A stretch of DNA of 64,000 nt from CAYGAW01 sp964492135. Its GTDB lineage: Bacteria > Chloroflexota > Anaerolineae > UBA7937 > B3-Chlor. Shown here one piece after another: positions 52,976 through 61,532 of this stretch. The translations under genes and the position numbers were made by a program. The stretch is from NCBI GenBank assembly GCA_964492135.1, contig CAZBJW010000001.1, positions 1-64,000 on the forward strand, in the 5' to 3' direction. Each line of letters begins with the position of its first letter. Position 1 is the stretch's first letter. The notes beneath the pieces are model-generated. The model saw only the letters and a list, made by a program, of their open reading frames with translations, did not search any database and was not told the DNA's origin.

Positions 52976-53845
52976 CTACCGGCAAAGATCTTCGGCGACT
53001 CTGGTCAGCAGACGGCGCACGAGCACCTCTGCCACCCGCTGGCGATAGACCGCCGAGCCTCGGATGTCGTCAATGGGGCGCGTTGCCTCCGCGGAGAGGC
53101 GGGCGGCCTCGGCGATGATCTCAGGCGTCAGCGGCTGGCCACGCAATAGATCCTCAGCGGCATGCGCACGGATGGGGCGCGGGGCCACCGCACCCAGGGC
53201 GATGCGCGCCTGCCGACAGCGCCCGCTCTCGTCGCCCTCTACCATCACGGCGGCGCTCAGCACGGATATGGCGCCGGCCTGGCGCGACCTTAGTTTGTGG
53301 AAGGCTCCGGCGCTGCGAGGCGGTGGCACCGGCCAGCGAACCGCTGCCAGCAACTCCTGTGGCTGACGCAGTGTCTCGCGCACGCCGACTATGAACTCCT
53401 CCAGCGGCACGCGGCGCATCTCTTCCCGGCTCACTAGTTCGACCTCCGCGTCCAAGACGAGCAGCGGAGAGGCCGTGTCCGCCGCCGGCGAGGCATCCAC
53501 CAAATTGCCCCCCACCGTGGCCCGGTTGCGCACCAGGGGGTTGGCGAAGACGGCGGCGGCCTCCCTCAGGACGGAAGCATGTCGGGCGATCAGCGGGTCA
53601 TCCAGCAACTCGGCGACGGTCACCCCGCCGCCCACGACCAGGTGCCCGTCCTCCTGCCGGATGCCACGCAGTTCGTCCAGCCCTGCGATGTTCATCAGCA
53701 CGCTGGGACGGTGGCGGCCGCCGCGCATGTCCACGAGCAGATTCGTACCACCGGCCAGCGGTGTGACATCGGGTGCGCCTTCGGCTAGCAGATCGAGGGC
53801 CTCCGGCAGCGCCTGTGGCATCAAGAGATCAAATTCCGGCAGCAT
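52976..53845 (-). CDS. xdhB: Molybdenum hydroxylase FAD-binding subunit (set 1)
   Basis: The 289-residue CoxM/XdhB-type flavoprotein has FAD-site motifs TPLAGGTNLLVDMRGG and ATVGGNLVDASPAADTA (about 95-120) and the C-terminal CO dehydrogenase flavoprotein domain. It is the first gene of set 1, ten bases ahead of the FeS gene. The order FAD-FeS-Mo resembles the cox/xdh operons. Confidence 0.92.
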   Translation of the reverse strand: MLPEFDLLMPQALPEALDLLAEGAPDVTPLAGGTNLLVDMRGGRHRPSVLMNIAGLDELRGIRQEDGHLVVGGGVTVAELLDDPLIARHASVLREAAAVFANPLVRNRATVGGNLVDASPAADTASPLLVLDAEVELVSREEMRRVPLEEFIVGVRETLRQPQELLAAVRWPVPPPRSAGAFHKLRSRQAGAISVLSAAVMVEGDESGRCRQARIALGAVAPRPIRAHAAEDLLRGQPLTPEIIAEAARLSAEATRPIDDIRGSAVYRQRVAEVLVRRLLTRVAEDLCR

Positions 53846-53924
53846 CTATGTCTCCCTTCTGCTTATGTCGCTCCAGAGAAGTTTCTCCACGTGATTGGCT
53901 CTTCGAAGCACACTTTGAAACAGG

Positions 53925-55400
53925 CTAACCGCGTTTCTCACCGCCCGCCTGCGCATGGGCGCAACTCATCACCGCGCGCACGATGCTGGCGTAACCGGTG
54001 CAACGGCAGAGATTCCCCTTCAAGTAACCCCGCACCTCCTCCTCCGTGGGGCACGGGTTCTCGCTCAGCAAACTCTTCGCCGTCATCAAAATGCCGGGAG
54101 TGCAGTAACCGCACTGGAAGGCCGCGTGCTCGATGAACGCCTCCTGCAGCAGGTCCAGTTCCCCGTCTGGCCCCTGCAGCCCCTCCACGGTCACGATGTC
54201 GCTGCCGTTGGCCGCGACGGCCAGCACCAGGCACGACAGCACCGGCTTGCCGTCCATCCAAACGGTACACGCGCCGCACTCGCCGATGCCACAGCCGTAC
54301 TTGGAGCCGGTCAGTTCCAGTTTTTCTCGCAGCACGTTCAGCAGCAACTCGTTGGGTGCCACCGAGAGCCTGTACCTCACCCCGTTCACCATCAGTTCGA
54401 TAGGATACTGCTCTGTCGCCGACACCCGGAGCGTAGACGCGGGCTCCGCTGCGTGGTCTGAAGACTTCCCCTTAGGGGAGGGCTGCTCCTCGTCAGGCTG
54501 AGCCAACCGCTCCTGTACGGCGCGCTTCCACGCGATATTCAAACCATCGTAGGTCATCGCCTTGACGACCTGATACCGATACCAGGCGGTCGACCGCACG
54601 TCATCTATGGGCGAGATCTCTTCGGAGGCCACCTCCGCTGCCCGGGTGACCAGATTCGCGTTGAAGACCTGGCCGATCAGCAGCCTTTCGGCCTTTCTGG
54701 TGCGCATCGGGGTGGGCGCGACGGACCCGAAGGCCAGCCGACAATCCACAATGCGATCCCCTTCGCGCACCAGCATCACCGCCGCGTTGACCTTGGCAAT
54801 GTCGGCGGCCACGCGTGAGACTTTCAGAAACGCGCTCCCGGTTCCCGGCTGCGGCCGCTGAAGAGCGACCGCGATGAGCAGTTCACCCTTCCGCAGGGCC
54901 GTCCTGCTAGGCCCGAGGAAGAACTCGTCGAGCGGCAGGCGCCTTCCACCATCGGGGCCGTTGATCACTGCCTCCGCGCCAAAGCCGATCAGTGTCGGCG
55001 CGGAATCGGACGCAGGCGAGCCATTGCACAGATTCCCACCGATGGTACCCATCACCTGGATCTGCGTGGAGCCAAAAGCGGCGCACGCCTCCGCCAGAGC
55101 CAGGTAGCGAGCCCGAACCCGCGGGTTATCGCGGATGGCATAGATAGGAGTGCGCGCCCCGATGTGCAGTTCGTCGCCCTGGAGCACAACCGTGTCCAGT
55201 CCGGGGATCTTGCGGATGCTAATCAGGTACTCAGGAGCCAGACATTCCATCTTCATCTGGACGATCAGGTCGGTGCCACCTGCCAGCACCCGGGCGCGGT
55301 CCCCATACTGGCTCAGCAGGGCGATTGCGTCCCTCACCGACGTGGGCTCCAGGTACTGAAACTCATGCACCAGGATGTGCGAATTTGTCATCGTGTTCAT
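53925..55400 (-). CDS. Fused FAD-binding and 2Fe-2S subunit of a second molybdenum hydroxylase
   Basis: The 491-residue protein joins an N-terminal CoxM-type FAD module (about 1-290; RVLAGGTDLIVQMK, MGTIGGNLCNGSPASDSAP), a charged linker with QPSPKGKSSDHAAE, and a C-terminal 2Fe-2S module (about 335-485; CGIGECGACTVWMDG, QCGYCTPGILMTAKSLL, NLCRCTGYASI). The usual fused order in xanthine dehydrogenases is FeS before FAD, so this one is reversed. ATG 55400 overlaps the stop of the Mo-subunit gene (ATGA); the open frame continues further up but within that gene. Confidence 0.9.
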   Translation of the reverse strand: MNTMTNSHILVHEFQYLEPTSVRDAIALLSQYGDRARVLAGGTDLIVQMKMECLAPEYLISIRKIPGLDTVVLQGDELHIGARTPIYAIRDNPRVRARYLALAEACAAFGSTQIQVMGTIGGNLCNGSPASDSAPTLIGFGAEAVINGPDGGRRLPLDEFFLGPSRTALRKGELLIAVALQRPQPGTGSAFLKVSRVAADIAKVNAAVMLVREGDRIVDCRLAFGSVAPTPMRTRKAERLLIGQVFNANLVTRAAEVASEEISPIDDVRSTAWYRYQVVKAMTYDGLNIAWKRAVQERLAQPDEEQPSPKGKSSDHAAEPASTLRVSATEQYPIELMVNGVRYRLSVAPNELLLNVLREKLELTGSKYGCGIGECGACTVWMDGKPVLSCLVLAVAANGSDIVTVEGLQGPDGELDLLQEAFIEHAAFQCGYCTPGILMTAKSLLSENPCPTEEEVRGYLKGNLCRCTGYASIVRAVMSCAHAQAGGEKRG

Positions 55401-57739
55401 TTGGGCCGTTCCCTCAGCGCGGCCAGAATCTTCTCTGGCGTGATCGGCAGTTCGTAGAAGCGGATGCCGAGGGCGTTGTAGATCGCATTGGCGTAGGCTG
55501 CTGCGACCGGGTTGGTTGCTGCCTCTCCGACGCCCTTGGCGCCAAAGGGGCCGCTGGGCTCGTAGGTGTGCGCGAAACACACGCTCAGGTTACCCAGGTA
55601 CGGGCTCTCACTGATGCCAGGCGTCTTGGTATCAAGCATGTAGCCCTTGGACAACACCTGTCCGTGGGCGTCCCACTGGTTGTCCTCGTATAGGGCAAAG
55701 CCTGTCCCTTTCGATAGCCCCCCTTCCAATTGCCCCGTTGCCATGTCCGGGTTGATGACCGTGCCGCAGTCGCTCCCCATCGCGGCCCGCACCGTGCGCA
55801 CCTGCCCAGTCCACGTGTCCACCTCGACCTCCACGAACACGCTGACGTAGGCCGGTGGACAGTGGGTCGGACGGTAACTATCCACGGCGGCGATGATCTT
55901 CCAGCTGTTCGCCCAGCACTTGGTAGCGATTTCGCCGATGGTCATCCGGCGGTCCGGGATCGCTGGGGCGTAGATGACTCCCTGACCCAGTTCCTCGTCT
56001 GGCTGAATCGTCAGCGCCTCGGGCATCACGTCCAGGTAGCGGGCCGCCGTCTCTAGCAGTTCCTGTCGGACCTGCTGGGCCACTTTCACGGCCGCACCGC
56101 CGCCGGCGTAGACACCCCGCGTGGCGTGGGTGGCGACGTCGTAAACCGTCGAACAGGTCTCCCCAGGAGCGATGTTCACCTTGTCCAACGGCACACACAG
56201 CGCCTCAGCCACCAGTTTGGCCATCGCCTCTAGGGTGCCACCGCCGGGGTCGATCACAGCCGTCACGACGTCCACCGAGCCATCCTGGTTGATCTTGACC
56301 AGCGCACCGGAAAAGTCGATCACGTCCCCCGGTTGAGGCGCACCGGCGCTGGAGGTGTGGAAGCCGCGCGCCATCCCGATGCCGCGGCGGTAGCGGCCCG
56401 TCAGCGAGCCCGGACGGGGCCGGTTCTGCCAGCCTACTATCTCGGCGCCCCGGTGGAGCAACTCCGGCACCCCGTCGCTCTGCACGATGGAGCGCACTAG
56501 CGGCCCCTGTCCCCAGAAGGTATCCCCCAGGCCGACGTAGTTCCGGAGGCGAAGTTCGATCGGGTCAATGTCTAATTTCTCCGCCAGTTCGTCCATCAGA
56601 GACTCGACGGCAAACGTGACCTGAGGGTTGCCGAACCCCTGCATCGCGCAGGAGGGCACTTTGTTTGTGTAGACGGCCGTGCCATGATAGCGCACGTTGG
56701 AAAACCGATAGAGGGAGACCAGCCAGCCGACACACACCCCCAGGAAGGAGTAGGGCTGGATGTTGTGCGCACCGATGTCGGTGATCAGGTCCATCTCCGT
56801 GCCGGTCAACGTGCCGTCCTTCTTGGCAGCCAGCCTAAGGTGAATCTGGGTGGGGTACTTCGTATGGTCGTGCATGTCCTCTTCCCGCGTCAGGGTCAGT
56901 TTGACCGGACGGCGGGCTTTGAGCGCCAGCGCGGCGCAAATGGGGATCGGCGGATTCATGTGGATGCTGGACCCGAAGGTGCCGCCGATGGGCACGCGTA
57001 TGACGTTGATCTTGCTGAGGGGGATGTCGAAGATCTCGCCCAGTAAGATGCGCACGTTGTGGATGGACTGCGTTGTCGCCCAGACGGTAAGGCCACCGTC
57101 GCTCTCCGGACGGCAAACGGCGGTCTTGGGTTCCAGTTGCATGTGGTAAATCTTGGGGGTCCTGAAGGTGCCCTCGACGATGACGTCCGCCTCGGCAAAA
57201 GCCCGATCTACGCCCCCTTCCTCGACGCTGCGGGTGCAGGCGATGTTGTTCTCGATCCCGATCTCTTTATCGCCCCAGAGCACCGTTTCGTAGATGGGTT
57301 CGGCCCCTGGCTTCATCGCCTCCATGGGGTCGGTGACCACGGGCAGTACCTCGTACTCGACCTTGATGGCGCGCACCGCTTTTTCGGCCAACGCCTCGGT
57401 CTCTGCTGCCACGGCGGCGACCGCCTCCCCCATGCGCCGCACCTTGTCAACGAGCACGTAATGGTCCTTGTGCAAGACGGTAGGGATGGTGATGATGCGC
57501 TCGTTGTAGCGCACGTGGGGGATGTGGTCGAAGGTGATACATACGGCCCCCATTGCCTCCGCAGCGCTGACGTCAATGCTCTTCACGCAGGCGTGGGCGT
57601 AGGGGCTGGACAGGATGCGTCCGTGCAGCATGCGCGGCAGAATGATGTCCGTGGTGTACTGCTCCTGCCCCGTGACCCTGCCGATTCCATCTTTGCGAGG
57701 GGTTACCTTCCCTAGTACGTGGAACTCGTGTTGCTCCAT
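55397..57739 (-). CDS. Xanthine dehydrogenase-type molybdenum-binding subunit (set 2)
   Basis: The 780-residue protein has the same fold as set 1 but distinct sequence: GKVTPRKDGIGRVTGQEQYT at the start, FGSSIHMNPPI in place of the FGGKE block, and FGAKGVGEAATNPVAAAYAN with the catalytic Glu near the end. The FGGK to FGSS change in the molybdopterin loop suggests a different substrate from set 1. ATG 57739 (MEQHEF) is preferred to one 14 codons upstream because of the GGGAGAG just ahead. Confidence 0.9.
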   Translation of the reverse strand: MEQHEFHVLGKVTPRKDGIGRVTGQEQYTTDIILPRMLHGRILSSPYAHACVKSIDVSAAEAMGAVCITFDHIPHVRYNERIITIPTVLHKDHYVLVDKVRRMGEAVAAVAAETEALAEKAVRAIKVEYEVLPVVTDPMEAMKPGAEPIYETVLWGDKEIGIENNIACTRSVEEGGVDRAFAEADVIVEGTFRTPKIYHMQLEPKTAVCRPESDGGLTVWATTQSIHNVRILLGEIFDIPLSKINVIRVPIGGTFGSSIHMNPPIPICAALALKARRPVKLTLTREEDMHDHTKYPTQIHLRLAAKKDGTLTGTEMDLITDIGAHNIQPYSFLGVCVGWLVSLYRFSNVRYHGTAVYTNKVPSCAMQGFGNPQVTFAVESLMDELAEKLDIDPIELRLRNYVGLGDTFWGQGPLVRSIVQSDGVPELLHRGAEIVGWQNRPRPGSLTGRYRRGIGMARGFHTSSAGAPQPGDVIDFSGALVKINQDGSVDVVTAVIDPGGGTLEAMAKLVAEALCVPLDKVNIAPGETCSTVYDVATHATRGVYAGGGAAVKVAQQVRQELLETAARYLDVMPEALTIQPDEELGQGVIYAPAIPDRRMTIGEIATKCWANSWKIIAAVDSYRPTHCPPAYVSVFVEVEVDTWTGQVRTVRAAMGSDCGTVINPDMATGQLEGGLSKGTGFALYEDNQWDAHGQVLSKGYMLDTKTPGISESPYLGNLSVCFAHTYEPSGPFGAKGVGEAATNPVAAAYANAIYNALGIRFYELPITPEKILAALRERPK

Positions 57740-57791
57740 CACTCTACTCTCCCCACTAGTAGTTCGTCCATCGTACAGCATGCGGAATCGC

Positions 57792-58039
57792 CTATATCCT
57801 CCCCGTGACCAGGGCGATAAGAGCCATGCGGGCGAACATGCCTTTCACGCCTTACAGAAGCAAGCCGCGCCGGACAGGGTATCCACGTCGGTGGAGATTT
57901 CGTTGACGCGCGGCAGGGGATGGAGGTTCGTCAGGTCCGGCCGGATCCTCTCGACCATCTCCCGTGTGGGGATGTAACTGTCCTTGAGTTGCTCATATGG
58001 GGGCACGCCCCGGTTCAGCTTGATCAGTGGCACAGACAT
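57792..58039 (-). pseudogene. pyrB: Aspartate carbamoyltransferase C-terminal fragment
   Basis: About 80 codons match the end of an aspartate carbamoyltransferase: DSYIPTREMVERIRPDLTNL, HPLPRVNEISTDVD, then after a +1 shift near 57845, MFARMALIALVTGRI and a stop. The N-terminal two-thirds, including the carbamoyl-phosphate site, are absent. It differs from the complete pyrB at 40093 and lies between the second molybdenum hydroxylase and the Liv transporter. Confidence 0.75.
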
Positions 58040-58068
58040 GTTGAACCGGTTTCCCCGGGTCTCTTCGT

Positions 58069-58785
58069 TTAGAGCCCCAGGTAATGCTTCTTGATATGAA
58101 CGCTTTGCGCCAGTTTCTCGCCGCTTCCCTCCAGGACGATGCGCCCGTTCTCCAACACGTATCCCCTGTCGGCCAGTTCCAGAGCGTAGGTGATGTTCTG
58201 TTCCACCAGCAGCACCGTCAACCCGCGCTCTCTCAAGGTGTACAGTTTTTGGTAGATCTCGTCCACAAGCTTCGGAGCCAGGCCCAGCGACGGCTCATCC
58301 AGCATCAGAAGATTGGGTCTGGCGGCTAGCCCCCGGCCTATGGCAAGCATCTGCCTCTCGCCGCCGCTCAGCGTTTTGGCCAGCTGGCTCTGCCGTTCTT
58401 TGAGCACCGGGAAGATTGTGAACACCTCCTCAAGCACGCCGTCCTTCAGGCTCTCCCTGTGCCCATATGCCCCCATCAACAGATTGTCCCGAACGCTCAT
58501 GTTGGCAAAGGGCCTACCTCCTTCAGGGACATGGGAAATGCGGGCCCTCGCCACGGCGTGAGGCGCCAGCCCTGTGATCTCGCGTCTCTCGAAGATGATT
58601 TTTCCCGAATAAGGCTTGATCAGACCGGAGATCGTCTTGAGCAGCGTGGTCTTGCCCGCTCCGTTGGGGCCGATGATGGCAACGACCTCACCCTCATCGA
58701 TATAAAAGGTCACGCTACGAAGGATAGGGACCTTTCCATAACCGGCGTTCAGATCAGATACCTGCAAAAACCTTTCCATCTTCAC
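58069..58785 (-). CDS. livF: Branched-chain-type ABC transporter ATPase LivF
   Basis: The 238-residue ABC protein has GPNGAGKTTLLKT, LSGGERQMLAIGRGL and LLMLDEPSLGLAP, with the family's SHVPEGGRPFANMSV segment that marks LivF-type subunits. Its start overlaps livG by four bases. Confidence 0.94.
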   Translation of the reverse strand: MKMERFLQVSDLNAGYGKVPILRSVTFYIDEGEVVAIIGPNGAGKTTLLKTISGLIKPYSGKIIFERREITGLAPHAVARARISHVPEGGRPFANMSVRDNLLMGAYGHRESLKDGVLEEVFTIFPVLKERQSQLAKTLSGGERQMLAIGRGLAARPNLLMLDEPSLGLAPKLVDEIYQKLYTLRERGLTVLLVEQNITYALELADRGYVLENGRIVLEGSGEKLAQSVHIKKHYLGL

Positions 58786-59507
58786 GCTCTCTCCCCTAGG
58801 TATGCTTCGATCACCCTCTGGTTCTTACTGATCTCGCTCGGGCAGCCTTCAGCGATGATATCCCCTGAATCCAGAACGATGATGCGTGCGCAGAGCCCCA
58901 TGACCATTTGCATCACGTGCTCCACCACGCATAGGGTGACCTTCTTTTCCTCGTTCAGCCTTCGCAGCATCGCCATCAGCTCGGCAAGTTCCACCGCGTT
59001 CAACCCGGCTCCCGCCTCATCCAGAAGTAGCAGATCGGGCTCCGTGGCCATCGCTCTCGCCAGTTCTACCCTTTTCAAGGGAGCCAGCCCCAAGTCACCG
59101 CACTTCTGGTGAGCGATTTCCTTAAGATCGCAGAACGCGATCACCTCGTCCACTTTGGCATTCACTTCCCTCTCGCTACACCGGTTGTAGGCGCCGACTC
59201 GCACGGCGTCCTCGACGGTCAGGTTGTTGAACGCCTTCATCACCTGAAACGTGCGGGACATGCCTAACTTGCAGACCTTGTGCGGCAGAAGACCCGTGAT
59301 GTTAGCGCCTTTGAAAACGACCCGACCAGTGTCCGGCTTGTACAGCCCGGTGATCACGTTGAATAAGGTGGTCTTTCCGGCACCGTTGGGCCCGATGAGG
59401 CCCACGATCTCCCCCTCGTAGATCTGCATGCTTACGTCATCTACGGCTACCAGGTTGCCAAACCTCTTTGTCAGATCAGACACCTGGAGAATCGGCTCGA
59501 ACGACAT
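58782..59507 (-). CDS. livG: Branched-chain-type ABC transporter ATPase LivG
   Basis: The 241-residue ABC protein has GPNGAGKTTLFNVITG, LAPLKRVELARAMA (a variant signature) and LLLLDEAGAGLN, with the LivG-type C-terminal extension. ATG 59507 is the family start; it lies 32 bases inside the livM coding end. The signature helix lacks the usual LSxGxQ, which is seen in some LivG proteins. Confidence 0.92.
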   Translation of the reverse strand: MSFEPILQVSDLTKRFGNLVAVDDVSMQIYEGEIVGLIGPNGAGKTTLFNVITGLYKPDTGRVVFKGANITGLLPHKVCKLGMSRTFQVMKAFNNLTVEDAVRVGAYNRCSEREVNAKVDEVIAFCDLKEIAHQKCGDLGLAPLKRVELARAMATEPDLLLLDEAGAGLNAVELAELMAMLRRLNEEKKVTLCVVEHVMQMVMGLCARIIVLDSGDIIAEGCPSEISKNQRVIEAYLGERA

Positions 59508-60540
59508 CTTTTTCCCTCGTAGGTGCGAAACGTGAGATGACCTTGTCATAGGCATCCTGGAAAAAGGTGGCGATGCCCCGGGGCCTGAAAAGCGCGATGA
59601 GGATCAGGATCACCGCGTAGACGGCGAGGTGCAGCCCCTCCAACTGGCCACCCAAACTAGCCCGCAGGAACTCCTGGAAGCTGACCAATAGGACGGCCGC
59701 CACAAGCGGTCCATAGGTGATGCCCATGCCGCCCACGATGCCCAGGATCGCCACTTTGATGCTCAGAGGGCTGCTGAAGAAGTTGGGGTGGATGAAACCG
59801 TATATGCAGGCATATACGCCGCCTGTGGCCCCGACCAGGAACGCGTAGATCATCAGCGCCTTGAGTTTGCAGGTGCGAGCGTCAACACCCAGCACTTCGG
59901 CCGCGTCCTCGTTTTCGCCCAGAGCCAGCAGATAGTAACCGAGTTTCGATTTCGCAATCCTGCAGTTCAAAAGAAAAGCGATCACCAGCATCGCTAGCAG
60001 AATGTAATAGAAAGGAACGTAAGACGCAAAGCGCATATGGTAGATAGACCAGGAGTAGAACGGCAAGTAGCGCTCCGTCGGCCCCCCAACATCTTCCCAG
60101 ATCATGAAGAACACTCTCAAGACCTCGACCAGGGCCGCTGAGGACAGCGCGTACCACACTTCCTTGATGCCGAACCGGAAGAACGGAAGGCCAATCAGTA
60201 CGGCAAAGCCAGTTGCCACCAGTCCTCCCAGCATCATCCCCAGCCAGGGGGATATGTTCCACCTGAGGAGCAGGGTGCCGGTGGTGAAGGCCCCCAGCCC
60301 TAGATAGGCCCAGGCACCGAGGTCGAGTTGCCCGGCCATGCCACCGATGAGGTTCCAGGCCGTAGCCAGGACAGCGTACAGGACCACCGTAGTGGCCAGC
60401 ACCATGTTGTACTGGTTATCCCCGACCAGGACAGGCACCCCCAGGATGAGGGCCAATCCGATCACCAACAACGACGTTTTTATGGCGCGCTGTTTTGCCC
60501 TCACTATTTCCTCCCAAAGAGTCCTCTGGGTCTCAGCCAC
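59476..60540 (-). CDS. livM: Branched-chain-type ABC transporter permease LivM
   Basis: The 354-residue membrane protein has the LivM cytoplasmic loop LALGENEDAAEVLGVDARTC-KLKA and about ten hydrophobic segments. It overlaps both livH (37 bases) and livG, indicating tight translational coupling. Confidence 0.92.
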   Translation of the reverse strand: MAETQRTLWEEIVRAKQRAIKTSLLVIGLALILGVPVLVGDNQYNMVLATTVVLYAVLATAWNLIGGMAGQLDLGAWAYLGLGAFTTGTLLLRWNISPWLGMMLGGLVATGFAVLIGLPFFRFGIKEVWYALSSAALVEVLRVFFMIWEDVGGPTERYLPFYSWSIYHMRFASYVPFYYILLAMLVIAFLLNCRIAKSKLGYYLLALGENEDAAEVLGVDARTCKLKALMIYAFLVGATGGVYACIYGFIHPNFFSSPLSIKVAILGIVGGMGITYGPLVAAVLLVSFQEFLRASLGGQLEGLHLAVYAVILILIALFRPRGIATFFQDAYDKVISRFAPTREKDVVRADSPGV

Positions 60541-61376
60541 AACACCAGAATGAACATGAGGTAAACGATGAGCGAACGGGCTCTAGGGTCCCAGAGGGTC
60601 ATCGTCAGCGCCTCGGTCCCGCCCACAATCACACCAGAGATCAGCAAGCCAGGCATCGAACCCAATCCCGCCAGAGCCAGGATGCACCAGCTCAACAGCC
60701 CGAAACGCAGTCCCATAGTCGGGTCCACCTGCTGGAATGACATCAGCAAGCCGCCCGCCAAAGCCGTCAGAGCCGACCCCAGCCCGAAGGCAAGGGCGTA
60801 GGTTTGCTTGTAGTTTACCCCCGTCAACGATGCGGCATCCAGATCGTCGGACGCCGCCCGTATGGCCCGTCCCGGCCACGTCTTCGTCAGGAAGAGATAC
60901 ACACCCAGTATAGCGACGATGCTGACCGTCGCCGTGACCAGCCGGGAGAGCATAATGGTGACGCCCCCTACCTGTATGCTACCCTGTATGATGGAGTAGG
61001 GTAGTGCCCGCGGCTGCGCTTTCCACACCATCTGGGCAAGGGCACGCAGCAGCGTCATCAGCCCAACCGTGACGGCGATCTGCGTGACGTACTTCTCACG
61101 TAGCGTACGGTCAATCAGGACATAGTATGCCAGCACTCCGAACAGGAACAGGAGCGGAAACGTGAGAGCCGGCGTCGCCACGGCGTCGAACCCCCACAAC
61201 GCGCCTACCCAGAAGCTGAAATACATGGACAACATGACGAAATCGCCGTGGGCGAAGTTGACGACGTTCATCACGCCGAAAACAATGGACAACCCCAGAG
61301 TTATGAGAGCATAGATGCAGCCCATCAATGCCCCGTTGATCACGTTCTGTATGACAGTCTCCACCGTTCCCCCCAC
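60504..61376 (-). CDS. livH: Branched-chain-type ABC transporter permease LivH
   Basis: The 290-residue membrane protein has NGALMGCIYALITLGLSIVF at the N-terminus and RAASDDLDAASLTGVNYK in the coupling loop, as usual for LivH. It follows the binding-protein gene after a 156-base gap that contains a hairpin. Confidence 0.93.
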   Translation of the reverse strand: MGGTVETVIQNVINGALMGCIYALITLGLSIVFGVMNVVNFAHGDFVMLSMYFSFWVGALWGFDAVATPALTFPLLFLFGVLAYYVLIDRTLREKYVTQIAVTVGLMTLLRALAQMVWKAQPRALPYSIIQGSIQVGGVTIMLSRLVTATVSIVAILGVYLFLTKTWPGRAIRAASDDLDAASLTGVNYKQTYALAFGLGSALTALAGGLLMSFQQVDPTMGLRFGLLSWCILALAGLGSMPGLLISGVIVGGTEALTMTLWDPRARSLIVYLMFILVLWLRPRGLFGRK

Positions 61377-61404
61377 ATCGTCGAATCACGTCTGCTTATT
61401 AGAT

Positions 61405-61468
61405 GAGGGGCATCTGCCTGATCTCCTTCGGACTGGGATCTCCAGCGGACGATCAGACAGATGCCCTC
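61405..61468 (-). promoter_or_regulatory. Intercistronic hairpin between binding protein and livH
   Basis: GAGGGGCATCTG-CCTGATC (61405-61423) is complementary, with a one-base bulge and an internal loop, to GATCAG-A-CAGATGCCCTC (61451-61468). In many Liv operons the binding protein is made in excess; this structure could cause partial termination or protect the upstream message. Confidence 0.5.
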
Positions 61469-61532
61469 CGCCAGATTCAGAAACTGACCACGTGATCGCC
61501 GAGCACGGTCGGGAGACCAGCCTGAGCACGCT

